Assembly: GCF_030813915.1 (NCBI RefSeq)
Contig: NZ_JAUSUJ010000017.1
Coordinates: 1-64,000 of the forward strand
Reading direction: 5' to 3'
DNA from: Rhodoplanes tepidamans
Lineage (GTDB): Bacteria > Pseudomonadota > Alphaproteobacteria > Rhizobiales > Xanthobacteraceae
Length of the DNA stretch: 64,000 nucleotides
Shown here: positions 1 to 9,342 of the stretch, piece after piece
Numbering within the stretch: the stretch's first letter is position 1
Layout of the letters: the number at the start of each line of letters is the position of its first letter
The notes under the pieces: generated by a model
Database searches by the model: none
Seen by the model: the letters and a program-made list of their open reading frames with translations, nothing else
Told to the model about the DNA's origin: nothing
Program-made: the position numbers and the translations under genes

Positions 1-1
1 T

Positions 2-2347
2 AGACACAAGCCGATCTCCGATTCAGACCTCGATGATCGGCACCCTCCGCCCTCACGAACCCCCGAAGAAGGTGGGGCCAAAACGACGCTTACGCTGAAG
101 TTCGAGAGCCTGGAATTTACGCGCAGCGGAATCGAGCTTTGCGCCGTGAGGCGGCTAGCCGACGGTCGCATGCAGGCGACCGTCTTCGTGCCGGACGGCA
201 AGCTTGCATTTTTCCTCAAACGTATCGAAGCCTATCGCGACAGCGTTACGCGGCCGCGCGACGATGGTTCGACAAGCCCCCAGAATAAGGATTTGGTCGA
301 GAGCATCTCGCATATCAGACTTGCTGCACTCGAAGCACTTTGGACCGACGACCCCAGCCTGTATCCGCAGGCCGATCAACCCGCGACATGGGAGGTGTGG
401 CTACGCCGGTCGAATACCGTCGATCCCTTGGCACGGCTTCGCGAACATGCCGACCGCTTCGGCCTGACAGTGGGCGAGAACGCGATTGAGTTCGTCGACC
501 GGACCATTGTGCTCGTACATGCCACCGCCGCGGCCATGTCGCGCTCGATCGACATCCTTGGTGCCATAGCGGAGTTGCGGCTGGCGAAAACCACTGCGGC
601 CTTCTTTACCGAAATGAACGCCGTCGAACAGCGCGCATGGGTCGAGAACCTAGCCATACGATTGACGCCGCCGACCGAAGGCGCACCCTACGTTTGCTTG
701 CTGGATACGGGCGTCAACGCCGCCCATCCGCTCCTCGCGCCGGTCGTTGATGCGAATGATCTGCACACCTACAAGCCGGCCTGGGGCGCGGACGACCGGC
801 AGGGCCATGGCACGCCGATGGCCGGGATTGCCGCTTACGGAGATCTGGCGCCCTTGCTGGCGTCGCGGGATCCGGTGCCTTTGACGCACCGAATCGAGTC
901 CGTCAAGATCATCAATCCGGCCGATCCGCATGAGAAAGACCTGTACGGCGCCGTCACCCGCGAATGCGCGTACCGGGTTGAGGTCACGGCGGATCGCCCG
1001 CGCGTTTTTTGCCTTTCGGTGACGACCACCGACAGCCGCGACCGGGGCCGTCCCTCGTCGTGGTCGGCGGCCGTAGATGCGCTGGCGGCGGGCGCGGACG
1101 ATCAACGGCGCCTGTTCATTCTGTCCGCCGGCAACACCGATCCCGCAAAGCGAAAGGATTACCCGCATTCCAACATGACCGACGGCGTACATGATCCGGC
1201 ACAAGCATGGAACGCCTTGACCGTCGGTGGATACACGGAAAAAGCCGTTGTTGACGCCGCGCGCTTTCCGGGCTGGATCCCCGTGGCGCGGGCCGGCGAT
1301 CTGGCCCCGTGCAGTTGCACATCGACCACGTGGATGAAGACCAAATGGCCCATCAAGCCGGACATCGTGCTTGAAGCGGGCAACATGGCGGCAAATCCCG
1401 CGCATCCTGACCCCGACTATATCGATGACGGGCTTCAGCTTCTTTCGACCCACCATAATTTCACGCGCGACAAGCCGCTCGCGACCTTCGGCGACACCAG
1501 CGCGGCAGCGGCTGACGCCGCCCGGATGGCGGCGGCGCTTTGGGCGAAATATCCCGACTTCACGCCTGAAACTATCCGGGCGCTCATGATCCATGCTGCT
1601 GAATGGACGCCGGCAATGCTCGATCGTGTCACCGGACCTGACGGATCAGTGAATTACGAAACCTTACTTCGCTGCTACGGCTACGGCGTACCAAACTTCC
1701 GGCGGCTGATGTCGAGTGCAACCAATTCCCTGACCCTTATCTCACAAGGTTCGATTCAGCCGTTTTTCAAGCATAAGGACAAGAATGGCAAAGAGTCTGT
1801 GAAGACGCGGGAGATGCGGTTGCACGCTCTTCCCTGGCCCGCGGACATCCTCCGCGACCTCCAGGACGCTCCCGTCAAGATGCGCGTGACCCTGTCATAT
1901 TTCATTGAGCCAAGTCCGGGCGCTCGGGGCTGGACCTCAAAATACGGTTATCAATCGTACGGATTGAGGTTTTCCGTGAAGAGACCTCTGGAAAGCCCGG
2001 GGGCATTTAAAGATCGCATTAACAAGTTTGATCGCGAAGATGACTATGAAGCCCCAGGATTGAAGGATACCGGGCGGTGGCTTTACGGCCATGCCGGACG
2101 GTCGCTTGTGACGCTCGGTTCGGTTCACTCCGATCTGTGGAGCGGAACGGCTGCTGATCTCGCGGCCCGGGACCATATCGCCGTGTTTCCCACCCTGGGG
2201 TGGTGGAACAAGCGTCCGCACCTCGGCGCATGGGAAAAGCAAGCCAAGTACGCGCTGATCGTAACCATCGCCACGCCGGAGTCCGACGTCGATATTTACA
2301 CTCCGGTGGCGAACGAGATCGGCATACCGGTGGTCGTCGAAGCCTGA
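2..2347 (+). CDS. Subtilisin-like (S8) serine peptidase, 5' end outside the window
   Basis: Subtilase of the large bacterial type that acts in the cytoplasm; no signal peptide is visible in the part present. Numbered from the GTG at 146, the catalytic triad is Asp187 (LLDTGVN), His221 (GHGTPMAG) and Ser452 (GDTSAAA), with the oxyanion Asn330 in LSAGNTD, so it looks active. The frame is open back to base 2 and reads a plausible hydrophilic segment, so the true start lies upstream and 146 is probably internal. Length and architecture resemble the subtilases of two-gene ATPase/subtilase modules such as the IetAS antiphage system, whose AAA ATPase partner would lie to the left; that is inference. 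GC is visibly lower than in the genes to the right, which suggests horizontal acquisition. Confidence 0.85.
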   Translation, partial: RHKPISDSDLDDRHPPPSRTPEEGGAKTTLTLKFESLEFTRSGIELCAVRRLADGRMQATVFVPDGKLAFFLKRIEAYRDSVTRPRDDGSTSPQNKDLVESISHIRLAALEALWTDDPSLYPQADQPATWEVWLRRSNTVDPLARLREHADRFGLTVGENAIEFVDRTIVLVHATAAAMSRSIDILGAIAELRLAKTTAAFFTEMNAVEQRAWVENLAIRLTPPTEGAPYVCLLDTGVNAAHPLLAPVVDANDLHTYKPAWGADDRQGHGTPMAGIAAYGDLAPLLASRDPVPLTHRIESVKIINPADPHEKDLYGAVTRECAYRVEVTADRPRVFCLSVTTTDSRDRGRPSSWSAAVDALAAGADDQRRLFILSAGNTDPAKRKDYPHSNMTDGVHDPAQAWNALTVGGYTEKAVVDAARFPGWIPVARAGDLAPCSCTSTTWMKTKWPIKPDIVLEAGNMAANPAHPDPDYIDDGLQLLSTHHNFTRDKPLATFGDTSAAAADAARMAAALWAKYPDFTPETIRALMIHAAEWTPAMLDRVTGPDGSVNYETLLRCYGYGVPNFRRLMSSATNSLTLISQGSIQPFFKHKDKNGKESVKTREMRLHALPWPADILRDLQDAPVKMRVTLSYFIEPSPGARGWTSKYGYQSYGLRFSVKRPLESPGAFKDRINKFDREDDYEAPGLKDTGRWLYGHAGRSLVTLGSVHSDLWSGTAADLAARDHIAVFPTLGWWNKRPHLGAWEKQAKYALIVTIATPESDVDIYTPVANEIGIPVVVEA

Positions 2348-2506
2348 TATCCCCAAGGCTGGGGTGGTGGGCCTAGGCGACTCGGCAGCGGAACGGGACG
2401 GCCGGTAGGGAATGTTGGTAGCGGAATCCCGTTACGTGCCCCCACAATGAGGTGAGTATGTAATATCGTACGGGAAAACAGCCGCTTGACCTGGAAAGTG
2501 GATCAG

Positions 2507-2547
2507 GAGGTCGGTGGTTCGAGTTTCGAGTCAACCCACCTGTACCA
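2507..2547 (+). other. tRNA-3'-end-like remnant, candidate attachment site
   Basis: Starting at 2507 the sequence reads like a tRNA variable loop and T-arm (AGGTCGGTGGTTCGAGT), and it ends in ACCTGTACCA like an acceptor strand with CCA. The TTCGAGT T-loop motif occurs twice in a row (2518-2524 and 2525-2531), so the T-stem does not close properly. No 5' tRNA half is visible upstream. It lies where base composition changes from moderate to very high GC. This fits a scarred attachment site left by an element that integrated at a tRNA 3' end. The rest of the 2348-2666 gap shows nothing recognisable. Confidence 0.35.
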
Positions 2548-2666
2548 CATGGCGTCCCGGCCCGGATTTTCACGTTTCAGCTTGCCAGCTCCGGGGTTCC
2601 AGCTCCGGCCCGCTCCTCCGATCGACAACCAGACAGTCCGCGCCCCGTTGCCCGGCGCCGCCTGCC

Positions 2667-5606
2667 TCACGCCTTCAGGGCGCGGACGTCCGGGCCGGCC
2701 AGCAGGGCGCGGGCGGCCGCGACGTCGGCCGTCGCGGGGCCGTCCGGCAGGCGGGCCAGGACGGCGCGGAGGGCCGACAGGGCGCTCACGGATGCCGCGT
2801 CGCGACCGGAGTCGCCGCCGCGGCGCCGGGCCCGAGCCGCGATGCTGGTCGCGGTCCGCAGCTCCCAGGCGAGCGCCTTCTGGGCGCGGGCGACGTCGAG
2901 CGATCGCGCGAACCAGTCCGTCGCCGAAGCGTCGGCGGGGTCGCGGCCGGCGATCTCGCCCTTGATGCGCAGGAGCTCGGCGACGCACCACGCCTCGTCG
3001 GTCGCCTCGCAGCGGGTCAGCGCCTCGTCGATCACGGCGCGCGCCTCGTCGAGCCGGTCGGCCCGGCACAGGCCGGCGGCGAGCTGGCCGAGAAAGCACG
3101 TCAGGTACTGCACGAAGGTCGCCTTGCGCAGCGTGTCGATGCCGGCCTGCAGCCGCGCGATGCCGCCGGCGAGATCGCCGGACTGCAGCAGCGCGTCGCC
3201 CTCGAAGCAGGTCGCGTAGGTGCGCCAGCCGTGCAGCGCGTCGCGCGTCGTCAGGCCGACCAGCAGCGCGGTCCAGCGCCGCGCCGCGTCGAGATCGCCG
3301 ACCATCAGGGCGATCGGGCAGGCGGCCTGGGCGAGCAGGTTGCACAGCGACAGCGGATGGTCGAGCGCCTCGGCGGCCGCGACCGTCTCGGCCGCCATCC
3401 GCAGCGCCTGGTCGGGCCGGCCCTGCAGCCACAGGACGCGGCTCAGCGTCATCCGGGCCGTCACGGTCTGGTCGAACTGGAAGCGGACCAGATCGGAGCG
3501 ATGCCGCGGCGCCCGATAGGTGGCCAGCATGCGCTCGATGTGCCGCCTTGCGGCGTCCTGCTCGCCGAGGAAGTGGAGCGAGTCGCCGATCATTCGCTCG
3601 CCGACCAGCACGTCGCTGGTCTGCCCGGTCGCCTTCGCCAGCGCGCTGAACCGCCCGGCGATCGCGGCGGCGTCGCGGAACCGGCCGCGGTTCTTCGAAT
3701 CCGCCCACAGGCCCCACAGGGCGCGCAGCTGGTGGTCGACGTCGCCGAAGGCCTCCGCCAGCGCCAGCGCGTGCGACCACATCGCGCTCGTCTCGCGGGC
3801 GCGCGTCGACGTGTACATCTGCGACCAGGCGAGCGCCGTGTAGAGCCGCATCGCGTCCGGGCTCTCGGCCGTGCCGGCCTGCTCGAGCGCGACCAGCGCC
3901 TTCTCGGCGCGGACCCGGCACTCCTCCAGCAGCGACAGCTCGAGCCACAGCGGCACCGCCGCGACCGTGAGGGCGACGGCGAGCGCGACGTCGCCGTCCG
4001 GGCCGCAGGCCCAGTTGAGCGCGGCGCGCAGATCGTCGGCGAGCGGCTGCCACGCCGCCCGCCACGCCGCGGTCGGCTGCAGATCCCACTCGCGCTCCGC
4101 GGTGACGAACAGGTCGCGGCAATGCGCGGCATGGGCGCGCTTCGCGGGGCCGAGCTCGCCGGTCTCGGCGAGCTTTTCGAGCGCGTAGGCCCGCGTGGTG
4201 TCGAGCAGGCGATAGCGCGCCGTCTCGCCGGCGACGTCGACGACGACGAGCGATTTCGAGGCGAGGCTCGCGATCGCCTCGGCGACGCAGAGCGGGCCGA
4301 TCTCGTCGGCCGTCACCATGGTCTCGGCCGCCGTGGCCGTGAACCAGCCGGCGAACACGCCGAGCCGGCGGAAGAGCAGGCGCTCCGGTGCGGGCAGCAG
4401 GCCGTAGCTCCAGTCGAGCGCCGCCGCGAGGGTCTGGTGGCGGGCGAGCGCCGTGCGCCGGCCACGCGTCAGCAGACGGAAGCGGTCGTCGAGCAGACGC
4501 GCGATGTCGGCGAGGCCGAGCGAGTCGACGCAGCCCGCCGCCATCTCGATCGCCAGCGCGATGCCGTCGAGCCTGCGGCAGATCGCGGCGACGAGCGGCG
4601 CCTCGGCGTCCGTGAAGGTGAAGCTGTCGCGGGTCGCGATGGCGCGCTCGACGAACATGCGGACCGCCGGAAAGGCCAGCGCCTCGGCGGCGGAGAGGCC
4701 CTCGCTGCGGTCCGGCACGGCGAGCGGCGGCAGCCGCAGCACCCGCTCGCCGCCGGCGCGCAGCGGCTCGCGGCTGGTGGCGAGCACGGCGCACGCGGTG
4801 TCGCGCACCAGCGCCTCGGCGAGGCCGGCGGCCGCGGCGACGAGATGCTCGCAGTTGTCGAGCACGATCAGCATCGCCTTGTCCTGAAGCGACGTGATCA
4901 GCTCCGGGATCGGCAGCGTCGAGCGTACCGGACGCCCGAGCAGCGCGGCGAGCGCGGTCGGCACCAGCGCCGGGTCGGTCACGGGTGCGAGATCGACGAA
5001 CCAGACGCCGTCCGGGAAGCGGGCGAGGAGCCGGCCGGCGGCCGCGACCGCGACCGTCGTCTTGCCGATGCCGCCCGGACCGACGACGGTGACGAGGCGG
5101 GCGTCCGACACCAGGCGGACGATCGTCTCGACCTGATCGGCGCGGCCGACGACGCTCCCGAGCTGCGCGGGAAGATTGCTGGGCGGCGGAGCGACGCCGG
5201 CACCGGGACACGGCGCGTCCGGCTCCTCGACCACGCGGACCGGGGCGACGAACTTGTAGCCGCGGCCCGGGATGTTGACGATGTAGCGGAGGTCGGCCTG
5301 ACCGTCGCGCAGCGCCTTGCGCAACGCCGCGACGTGCACCTTCAGATTGCCTTCGTCGACGAAGGTGCTGGGCCACGCCCGGGCGATCAGCTCCTGCTTG
5401 GTGACGAGATCGCCGGCGCGCTCCACCAGGGCGAGGAGGATGTCGAGCGCGCGATGGCCGACGCGCACCGGCTGCTCGTTCTCGAGGAGAACGAGCTCCG
5501 CCGGACTCAGTCGGAAGGGGCCGAAGGACAATACACGACCCGGTCCGGCGGGCGCCGGCTGCTCCACTGCTCGTCCCCGATCTGCCGTCCACGAGGAGAG
5601 CATCAT
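2667..5606 (-). CDS. Winged-helix regulator with NB-ARC-like ATPase and helical-repeat domains
   Basis: Predicted transcription regulator of 979 residues. Residues about 25-120 form an OmpR/PhoB-type winged helix, with the typical ending YIVNIPGRGYKFVAPV. A STAND/NB-ARC-like ATPase follows, with Walker A GPGGIGKTT at 176-184 and an LIVLDNCEH Walker B strand. The C-terminal half is Ala/Leu/Arg-rich and helical, in the manner of TPR-like sensor repeats. There is no receiver domain or membrane segment, so the signal is probably a cytosolic ligand or protein. This architecture is common in proteobacteria and few members have assigned ligands. It lies 142 bp downstream of dps on the same strand. 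The start at 5606 is the first in-frame ATG; a second ATG follows immediately. Confidence 0.85.
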   Translation of the reverse strand: MMLSSWTADRGRAVEQPAPAGPGRVLSFGPFRLSPAELVLLENEQPVRVGHRALDILLALVERAGDLVTKQELIARAWPSTFVDEGNLKVHVAALRKALRDGQADLRYIVNIPGRGYKFVAPVRVVEEPDAPCPGAGVAPPPSNLPAQLGSVVGRADQVETIVRLVSDARLVTVVGPGGIGKTTVAVAAAGRLLARFPDGVWFVDLAPVTDPALVPTALAALLGRPVRSTLPIPELITSLQDKAMLIVLDNCEHLVAAAAGLAEALVRDTACAVLATSREPLRAGGERVLRLPPLAVPDRSEGLSAAEALAFPAVRMFVERAIATRDSFTFTDAEAPLVAAICRRLDGIALAIEMAAGCVDSLGLADIARLLDDRFRLLTRGRRTALARHQTLAAALDWSYGLLPAPERLLFRRLGVFAGWFTATAAETMVTADEIGPLCVAEAIASLASKSLVVVDVAGETARYRLLDTTRAYALEKLAETGELGPAKRAHAAHCRDLFVTAEREWDLQPTAAWRAAWQPLADDLRAALNWACGPDGDVALAVALTVAAVPLWLELSLLEECRVRAEKALVALEQAGTAESPDAMRLYTALAWSQMYTSTRARETSAMWSHALALAEAFGDVDHQLRALWGLWADSKNRGRFRDAAAIAGRFSALAKATGQTSDVLVGERMIGDSLHFLGEQDAARRHIERMLATYRAPRHRSDLVRFQFDQTVTARMTLSRVLWLQGRPDQALRMAAETVAAAEALDHPLSLCNLLAQAACPIALMVGDLDAARRWTALLVGLTTRDALHGWRTYATCFEGDALLQSGDLAGGIARLQAGIDTLRKATFVQYLTCFLGQLAAGLCRADRLDEARAVIDEALTRCEATDEAWCVAELLRIKGEIAGRDPADASATDWFARSLDVARAQKALAWELRTATSIAARARRRGGDSGRDAASVSALSALRAVLARLPDGPATADVAAARALLAGPDVRALKA

Positions 5607-5748
5607 AGAAGCGGGCGGCGGGAACCTCCAAATGCGCCGCGGCCGTTCCGGACAGGCATCGCGAGGCCGGCCGATCGTGTCGCGCCAGCTTCGTCTTGCA
5701 CGATGGTAGTCAGGTCCGTCGGGCGGACCGGCGGGGCCGCTCGAGCCC

Positions 5749-6243
5749 TCAGCGCTTGCGGTTCGTCTCGAACAGGAACCAGGCGCGCCGCTCGGCCCCG
5801 TCGGTCCAGTCGTCGATCAGGCTCGACGAGGCGTTGTCCTTGGCCTCGTCGGCGATCTCCTTGGCGGCCCGCAGCGTCTCGACGAGGGTGCGGTTGTCCT
5901 GCTCGAGCTCCGCCAGCATCGCGTCGGGCGGCACGAACTCGGCGTCGTTGTCGGCGATGCGCTGGCGGCGCGCGATGTCGCCGATTGAGCGCAGCGTGGT
6001 GCCGCCGATCTTGCGCACGCGCTCGGCGATATCGTCGGTGGTGGCGAGGATCTGGCTGGCCTGCTCGTCGAGCATCAGGTGGTAGTCGCGGAAGTGCGGC
6101 CCCGACATGTGCCAGTGGAAGTTCTTCGTCTTCAGGTAGAGCGCGAAGGTGTCGGCGAGGACGCCGTTGAGCGCGTCGGCGACGCCCGAGACGGCGTTGC
6201 GGGCGAGGTCGGTCGGTGTCGCGAGGGCGTTCTTGGACGGCAT
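5749..6243 (-). CDS. dps: Dps-family ferritin-like DNA-protection protein
   Basis: Dps mini-ferritin of 164 residues, which in this family forms dodecamers that oxidise Fe(II) with peroxide and shield DNA. The ferroxidase signature is visible: the first-helix His in KNFHWHMSGPHF, then the acidic LMLDEQ segment. The next helix carries the usual IAERVRKIGG. I chose the ATG at 6243 because GGAG lies 7 bases upstream and the protein then begins at the normal family position; the reading frame continues upstream but looks non-coding. It is divergent from the sensor-kinase operon at 6472, and the 228-bp gap could hold promoters for both. Confidence 0.9.
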   Translation of the reverse strand: MPSKNALATPTDLARNAVSGVADALNGVLADTFALYLKTKNFHWHMSGPHFRDYHLMLDEQASQILATTDDIAERVRKIGGTTLRSIGDIARRQRIADNDAEFVPPDAMLAELEQDNRTLVETLRAAKEIADEAKDNASSSLIDDWTDGAERRAWFLFETNRKR

Positions 6244-6471
6244 CGGGGGTCTCCGGGTCGTGAGGATCGTGGTCGTCCTCGATGAAACTCCGACCGTGGT
6301 ATCGGGTTCGAGGCGGTCGCGACGATGTGTGCGGCGCGCGCGAACGATGTCGGACCGGGCCGGCGTTGTCACGTCGCCCCGGGCGGGCTTTACCGAAATT
6401 TACTCGCCTCGCGTCGCCCCGGCGCGCACCGTCGCCCGGCGCGAGGGGCAGCGGAGACGACCGGCGGAGCC

Positions 6472-8154
6472 ATGACGACATCGACCCGCACACTCGGCGG
6501 TCTCGCGCCGGCGACCGGCCGGGCTTCCGCGCCCGTGCCGGGCCCGGCCTCCGGCGCCGCGGCCGGCACGGCGCCCCGCGGCGGGGCGCTGGCGGCCCTG
6601 TTCCATGCCACGGCGACCCAGGCGGGGGTCGCCGTCGTGGTGGTGCTCGCGCTCCTCGCGGCGCTGGTGGGAACGGCGCCGTTCGCGCGGCAGCCGACAC
6701 AGGGGACCGAGATCCTCGTCCCGGCCTACGCGGCCGCGAGCTTCGTGCTGGAGACGCTGACCGCCGCGCTGCTGTTCGCCATGTTCCATGTCCAGCGCTC
6801 GCGGGCGCTGTTGCGGCTGGCCGCCGGCTATCTGTTCGCGGCCCTGATGGTGCCGGCCTGGGCGCTGACCTTCCCGGGCGTGCTCTCGGGCCTCGGCGTC
6901 GACGCCGGGCTGCAGACCACGGCGGCGATCGCGGCGGTGCGTCGGCTCGGCTTTCCGCTGTTCGTGCTCGGCTACGCGCTCGCCCCGGTCTGCTCGGACA
7001 CCAGCCCGCGGAGCCTGGTGCCGATCCTGCGCACCGTGCTGGCCGTGGCGGGGCTGGCGGCCGTGTGCCTGTGGCTGATCGTCGAAGGGCGGCCGGTGCT
7101 GCCCGGCTTCATGGCCGACGATCGCGACGTGACGCGGCTGTGGTACCGGGTGCCGGCCGTCGCCATCCTGCTGTACGGCCTCGCGGCGGCGATCCTGGTG
7201 TGGCGCCGCCGCTTCGCCCTCGACATGTGGGTCTGCCTGGTCCTCGTCTCGCTGACCGTCGAGCTGGCGTTGATGTCGTGGCTCGGCGGCGCGACGCGGC
7301 TCGGCGTCGGCTGGTGGGCCGGCCGGCTCTACGGCCTCGCCGCGGCCAGCATCGTGCTCCTCGTGCTGCTGTCGGAGACGACGACGGTCCATCTGCGGCT
7401 CGCCCGCGCGGTCGCCGCCGAGCGCCGCGCCCGCCAGGATCGCCTGACCGCCATGGAGGCGCTGTCGGCCACGATCGCGCACGAGATCAACCAGCCGCTC
7501 GCCAGCATGGTCACCAATGCCGACGCTGGCCTGCGCTGGCTCGGCAAGGCCGAGCCGCGGATCGACATGGTCGACGCCGCGCTGCGCCGCATCGTCGCCG
7601 ACGGCCATCGCGCCAACAAGGTGGTGGTCGGCATCCGCACCATGTTCATGACCGGCGCGCAGGAGCGCGAGCCGCTCGACCTCGGGGCGCTCCTGCGCGA
7701 GACGGTGCGGGACAAGGCGTCGGAGGCGCGGGCCGCCGGCATCGCGATCGACCTCGATCTCGACCCGGCGCTGCCGCCGGTGATCGGCAACGCGCTGCAG
7801 CTGCGCCAGGTCGTCGCCAACCTGATCGAGAACGCCATCGACGCGATGACGGCGACGGCCGGGCGCGAGCGCCGGCTGCGCATCGCGGCGCGGGGTGCCG
7901 AGCGCGGCGAAGCGGAGGTCTCCGTCGCCGACACGGGCGGCGGCGTTCCGCCCGAGCTCGCCGAGCGCATCTTCGAGCCGTTCGTCTCCACCAAGCCGGA
8001 GGGCATGGGCATGGGACTGATGTTCTGCCGCGCCGTGGTCGAGGCGCATGGCGGCCGGCTGTGGGTCGCGCCGGCGCGCCCGCGCGGCGCCGTCTTCGCG
8101 TTCTCGATTCCCACCGCCCTCGTGCCGACGAATGCCCCGGAGGTGTCGCGATGA
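6472..8154 (+). CDS. Membrane sensor histidine kinase with MASE4-type sensor domain
   Basis: Sensor kinase of 560 residues. After a Pro/Ala-rich leader of about 45 residues come roughly seven hydrophobic segments that match MASE4 (for example RSRALLRLAAGYLFAAL), a membrane sensor of unknown ligand. The HisKA helix carries the phosphoacceptor His337 in IAHEINQP. The ATPase domain shows NLIENAIDAM (N box), VADTGGG (G1) and GMGMGL (G2), so it appears complete. I chose the ATG at 6472 (CGGAG just before it) over an upstream in-frame ATG at 6325. Its stop codon overlaps the start of the response regulator (ATGA), the expected cognate pair. The low-GC-tolerant family name FixL does not apply because there is no PAS/haem domain. 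Confidence 0.88.
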   Translation: MTTSTRTLGGLAPATGRASAPVPGPASGAAAGTAPRGGALAALFHATATQAGVAVVVVLALLAALVGTAPFARQPTQGTEILVPAYAAASFVLETLTAALLFAMFHVQRSRALLRLAAGYLFAALMVPAWALTFPGVLSGLGVDAGLQTTAAIAAVRRLGFPLFVLGYALAPVCSDTSPRSLVPILRTVLAVAGLAAVCLWLIVEGRPVLPGFMADDRDVTRLWYRVPAVAILLYGLAAAILVWRRRFALDMWVCLVLVSLTVELALMSWLGGATRLGVGWWAGRLYGLAAASIVLLVLLSETTTVHLRLARAVAAERRARQDRLTAMEALSATIAHEINQPLASMVTNADAGLRWLGKAEPRIDMVDAALRRIVADGHRANKVVVGIRTMFMTGAQEREPLDLGALLRETVRDKASEARAAGIAIDLDLDPALPPVIGNALQLRQVVANLIENAIDAMTATAGRERRLRIAARGAERGEAEVSVADTGGGVPPELAERIFEPFVSTKPEGMGMGLMFCRAVVEAHGGRLWVAPARPRGAVFAFSIPTALVPTNAPEVSR

Positions 8155-8774
8155 CCGAGCAGTCCGCCGTGTTCGTGGTCGACGACGACCACTCCGTCCG
8201 TGCCTCGCTGGAGAGCCTGCTGAGCTCGGAGGGTCACGACGTGCACGTGTTCGGCAGCGCCGAGGCCTTCATCGCGGCGGAGCGTCCCGACCTGCCGGGC
8301 TGCATGGTGCTCGACGTGCGGCTGCGCCGCGAGAGCGGGCTCGAGGTCCAGCGCGAGCTCGGCCGGCGCGGCATCGACCTGCCGGTCGTCTTCATCACCG
8401 GTCACGGCGACGTGCCGATGTCGGTCGCCGCCATGAAGGCGGGCGCGATCGAGTTCCTGCTGAAGCCCTTCCGCGACCAGGATCTGCTCGACGCCGTGAA
8501 CAAGGGAATCGCGATCGACCAGTCGCGCCGCGAGCGGGCCGCCCGCATGGCCGAGCTGCGCGATCGCTTCGCCGCGCTCACGCCGCGCGAGCGCGAGATC
8601 ATGCCGCTGGTCGCCGGCGGCCTGCTCAACAAGCAGATCGCCGGCCATCTGCAGCTCTCGGAAGTCACCGTGAAGGTGCATCGCGCCCAGATCATGCAGA
8701 AGCTGCGCGCCCGCTCGCTGCCCGACCTCGTGCGCATGGCCGACCGCCTCGCCGACGATATCGCAAAGGCGTAG
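8151..8774 (+). CDS. FixJ/NarL-type response regulator
   Basis: DNA-binding response regulator of 207 residues and probable partner of the upstream kinase, with which it shares a 4-base ATGA overlap. The receiver has the acidic pair in VVDDDHS, the phosphoacceptor Asp55 (MVLDVRL), Thr in FITGHGD and Lys in LLKPF. A LuxR-type helix-turn-helix follows (LTPREREIMPLVAGGLLNKQIAGHL...VKVHRAQIMQKL). The layout is that of FixJ, StyR and TodT, which activate catabolic or respiratory genes. The nearest downstream candidate targets are the hydrolase genes at 9343-11000. Confidence 0.9.
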   Translation: MTEQSAVFVVDDDHSVRASLESLLSSEGHDVHVFGSAEAFIAAERPDLPGCMVLDVRLRRESGLEVQRELGRRGIDLPVVFITGHGDVPMSVAAMKAGAIEFLLKPFRDQDLLDAVNKGIAIDQSRRERAARMAELRDRFAALTPREREIMPLVAGGLLNKQIAGHLQLSEVTVKVHRAQIMQKLRARSLPDLVRMADRLADDIAKA

Positions 8775-8866
8775 ACGCGCGACCGATAAGAACAATTGCC
8801 ATCGTCCCGGGCAGCCTCGACCCTGACCGGGTCCGGCACTCCGCCGGTGCGGCGGTGAGGAGCGCG

Positions 8867-9235
8867 ATGGCGAGCGACGCGGCGGTGGCGATAGTCGAGG
8901 ACGACGGCTCCGTTCGCGCCGCGCTGATCAGCCTCGTGGGAGCGTTGGGATTCACGGCCTGCGGCTTCGCCGACGCCGAGAGCTTCCTCGCCGACACGAG
9001 AGCCGGGCGGGTGGGCTGCCTCGTCGCCGACGTCCGGCTGCCGGGCCTCAGCGGGCTCGCGCTCCATCACGTCCTGCGTGCCTCCGGCATCGCGGTGCCG
9101 ACCATCCTGATCACGGCCTATCCGGACGAGGCGAGCCGCGGCGTCGCGCTGCGGGCCGGCGCCTTCGGCTATCTCGTCAAGCCGGTGCAGCCGGAGGCGC
9201 TGCTCGCCTGCATCCGCGCGGCGCTCGGATCGTGA
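8867..9235 (+). CDS. Single-domain receiver protein (FixJ-like receiver without output domain)
   Basis: Stand-alone receiver of 122 residues with the acidic pocket (IVEDDGS), phosphoacceptor Asp55 (LVADVRL), Thr in LITAYPD and the conserved Lys in LVKPVQP. It ends right after the last receiver helix, so it has no DNA-binding output. It sits 92 bp after the FixJ-type regulator on the same strand and probably acts as a phosphate sink, a competitor for the MASE4 kinase, or a link to a protein partner. The start at 8867 has AGGAG five bases upstream. Confidence 0.85.
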   Translation: MASDAAVAIVEDDGSVRAALISLVGALGFTACGFADAESFLADTRAGRVGCLVADVRLPGLSGLALHHVLRASGIAVPTILITAYPDEASRGVALRAGAFGYLVKPVQPEALLACIRAALGS

Positions 9236-9342
9236 CGCGGCGTCGTCCTATCCGCAGGTCCAGGGCCGACGATACCAGGGCACAATTGTCCCGAACCCGT
9301 GCTTCTCCATACAACTGCGCGTACACATCGAGAGGAGCCCGC

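Noticed and set aside
2514-6170. Long plus-strand frame over the regulator and dps
   Set aside because: It is antisense to two well-supported genes and its product is a low-complexity Arg/Ala/Gly sequence. Such frames are common in DNA of this GC.
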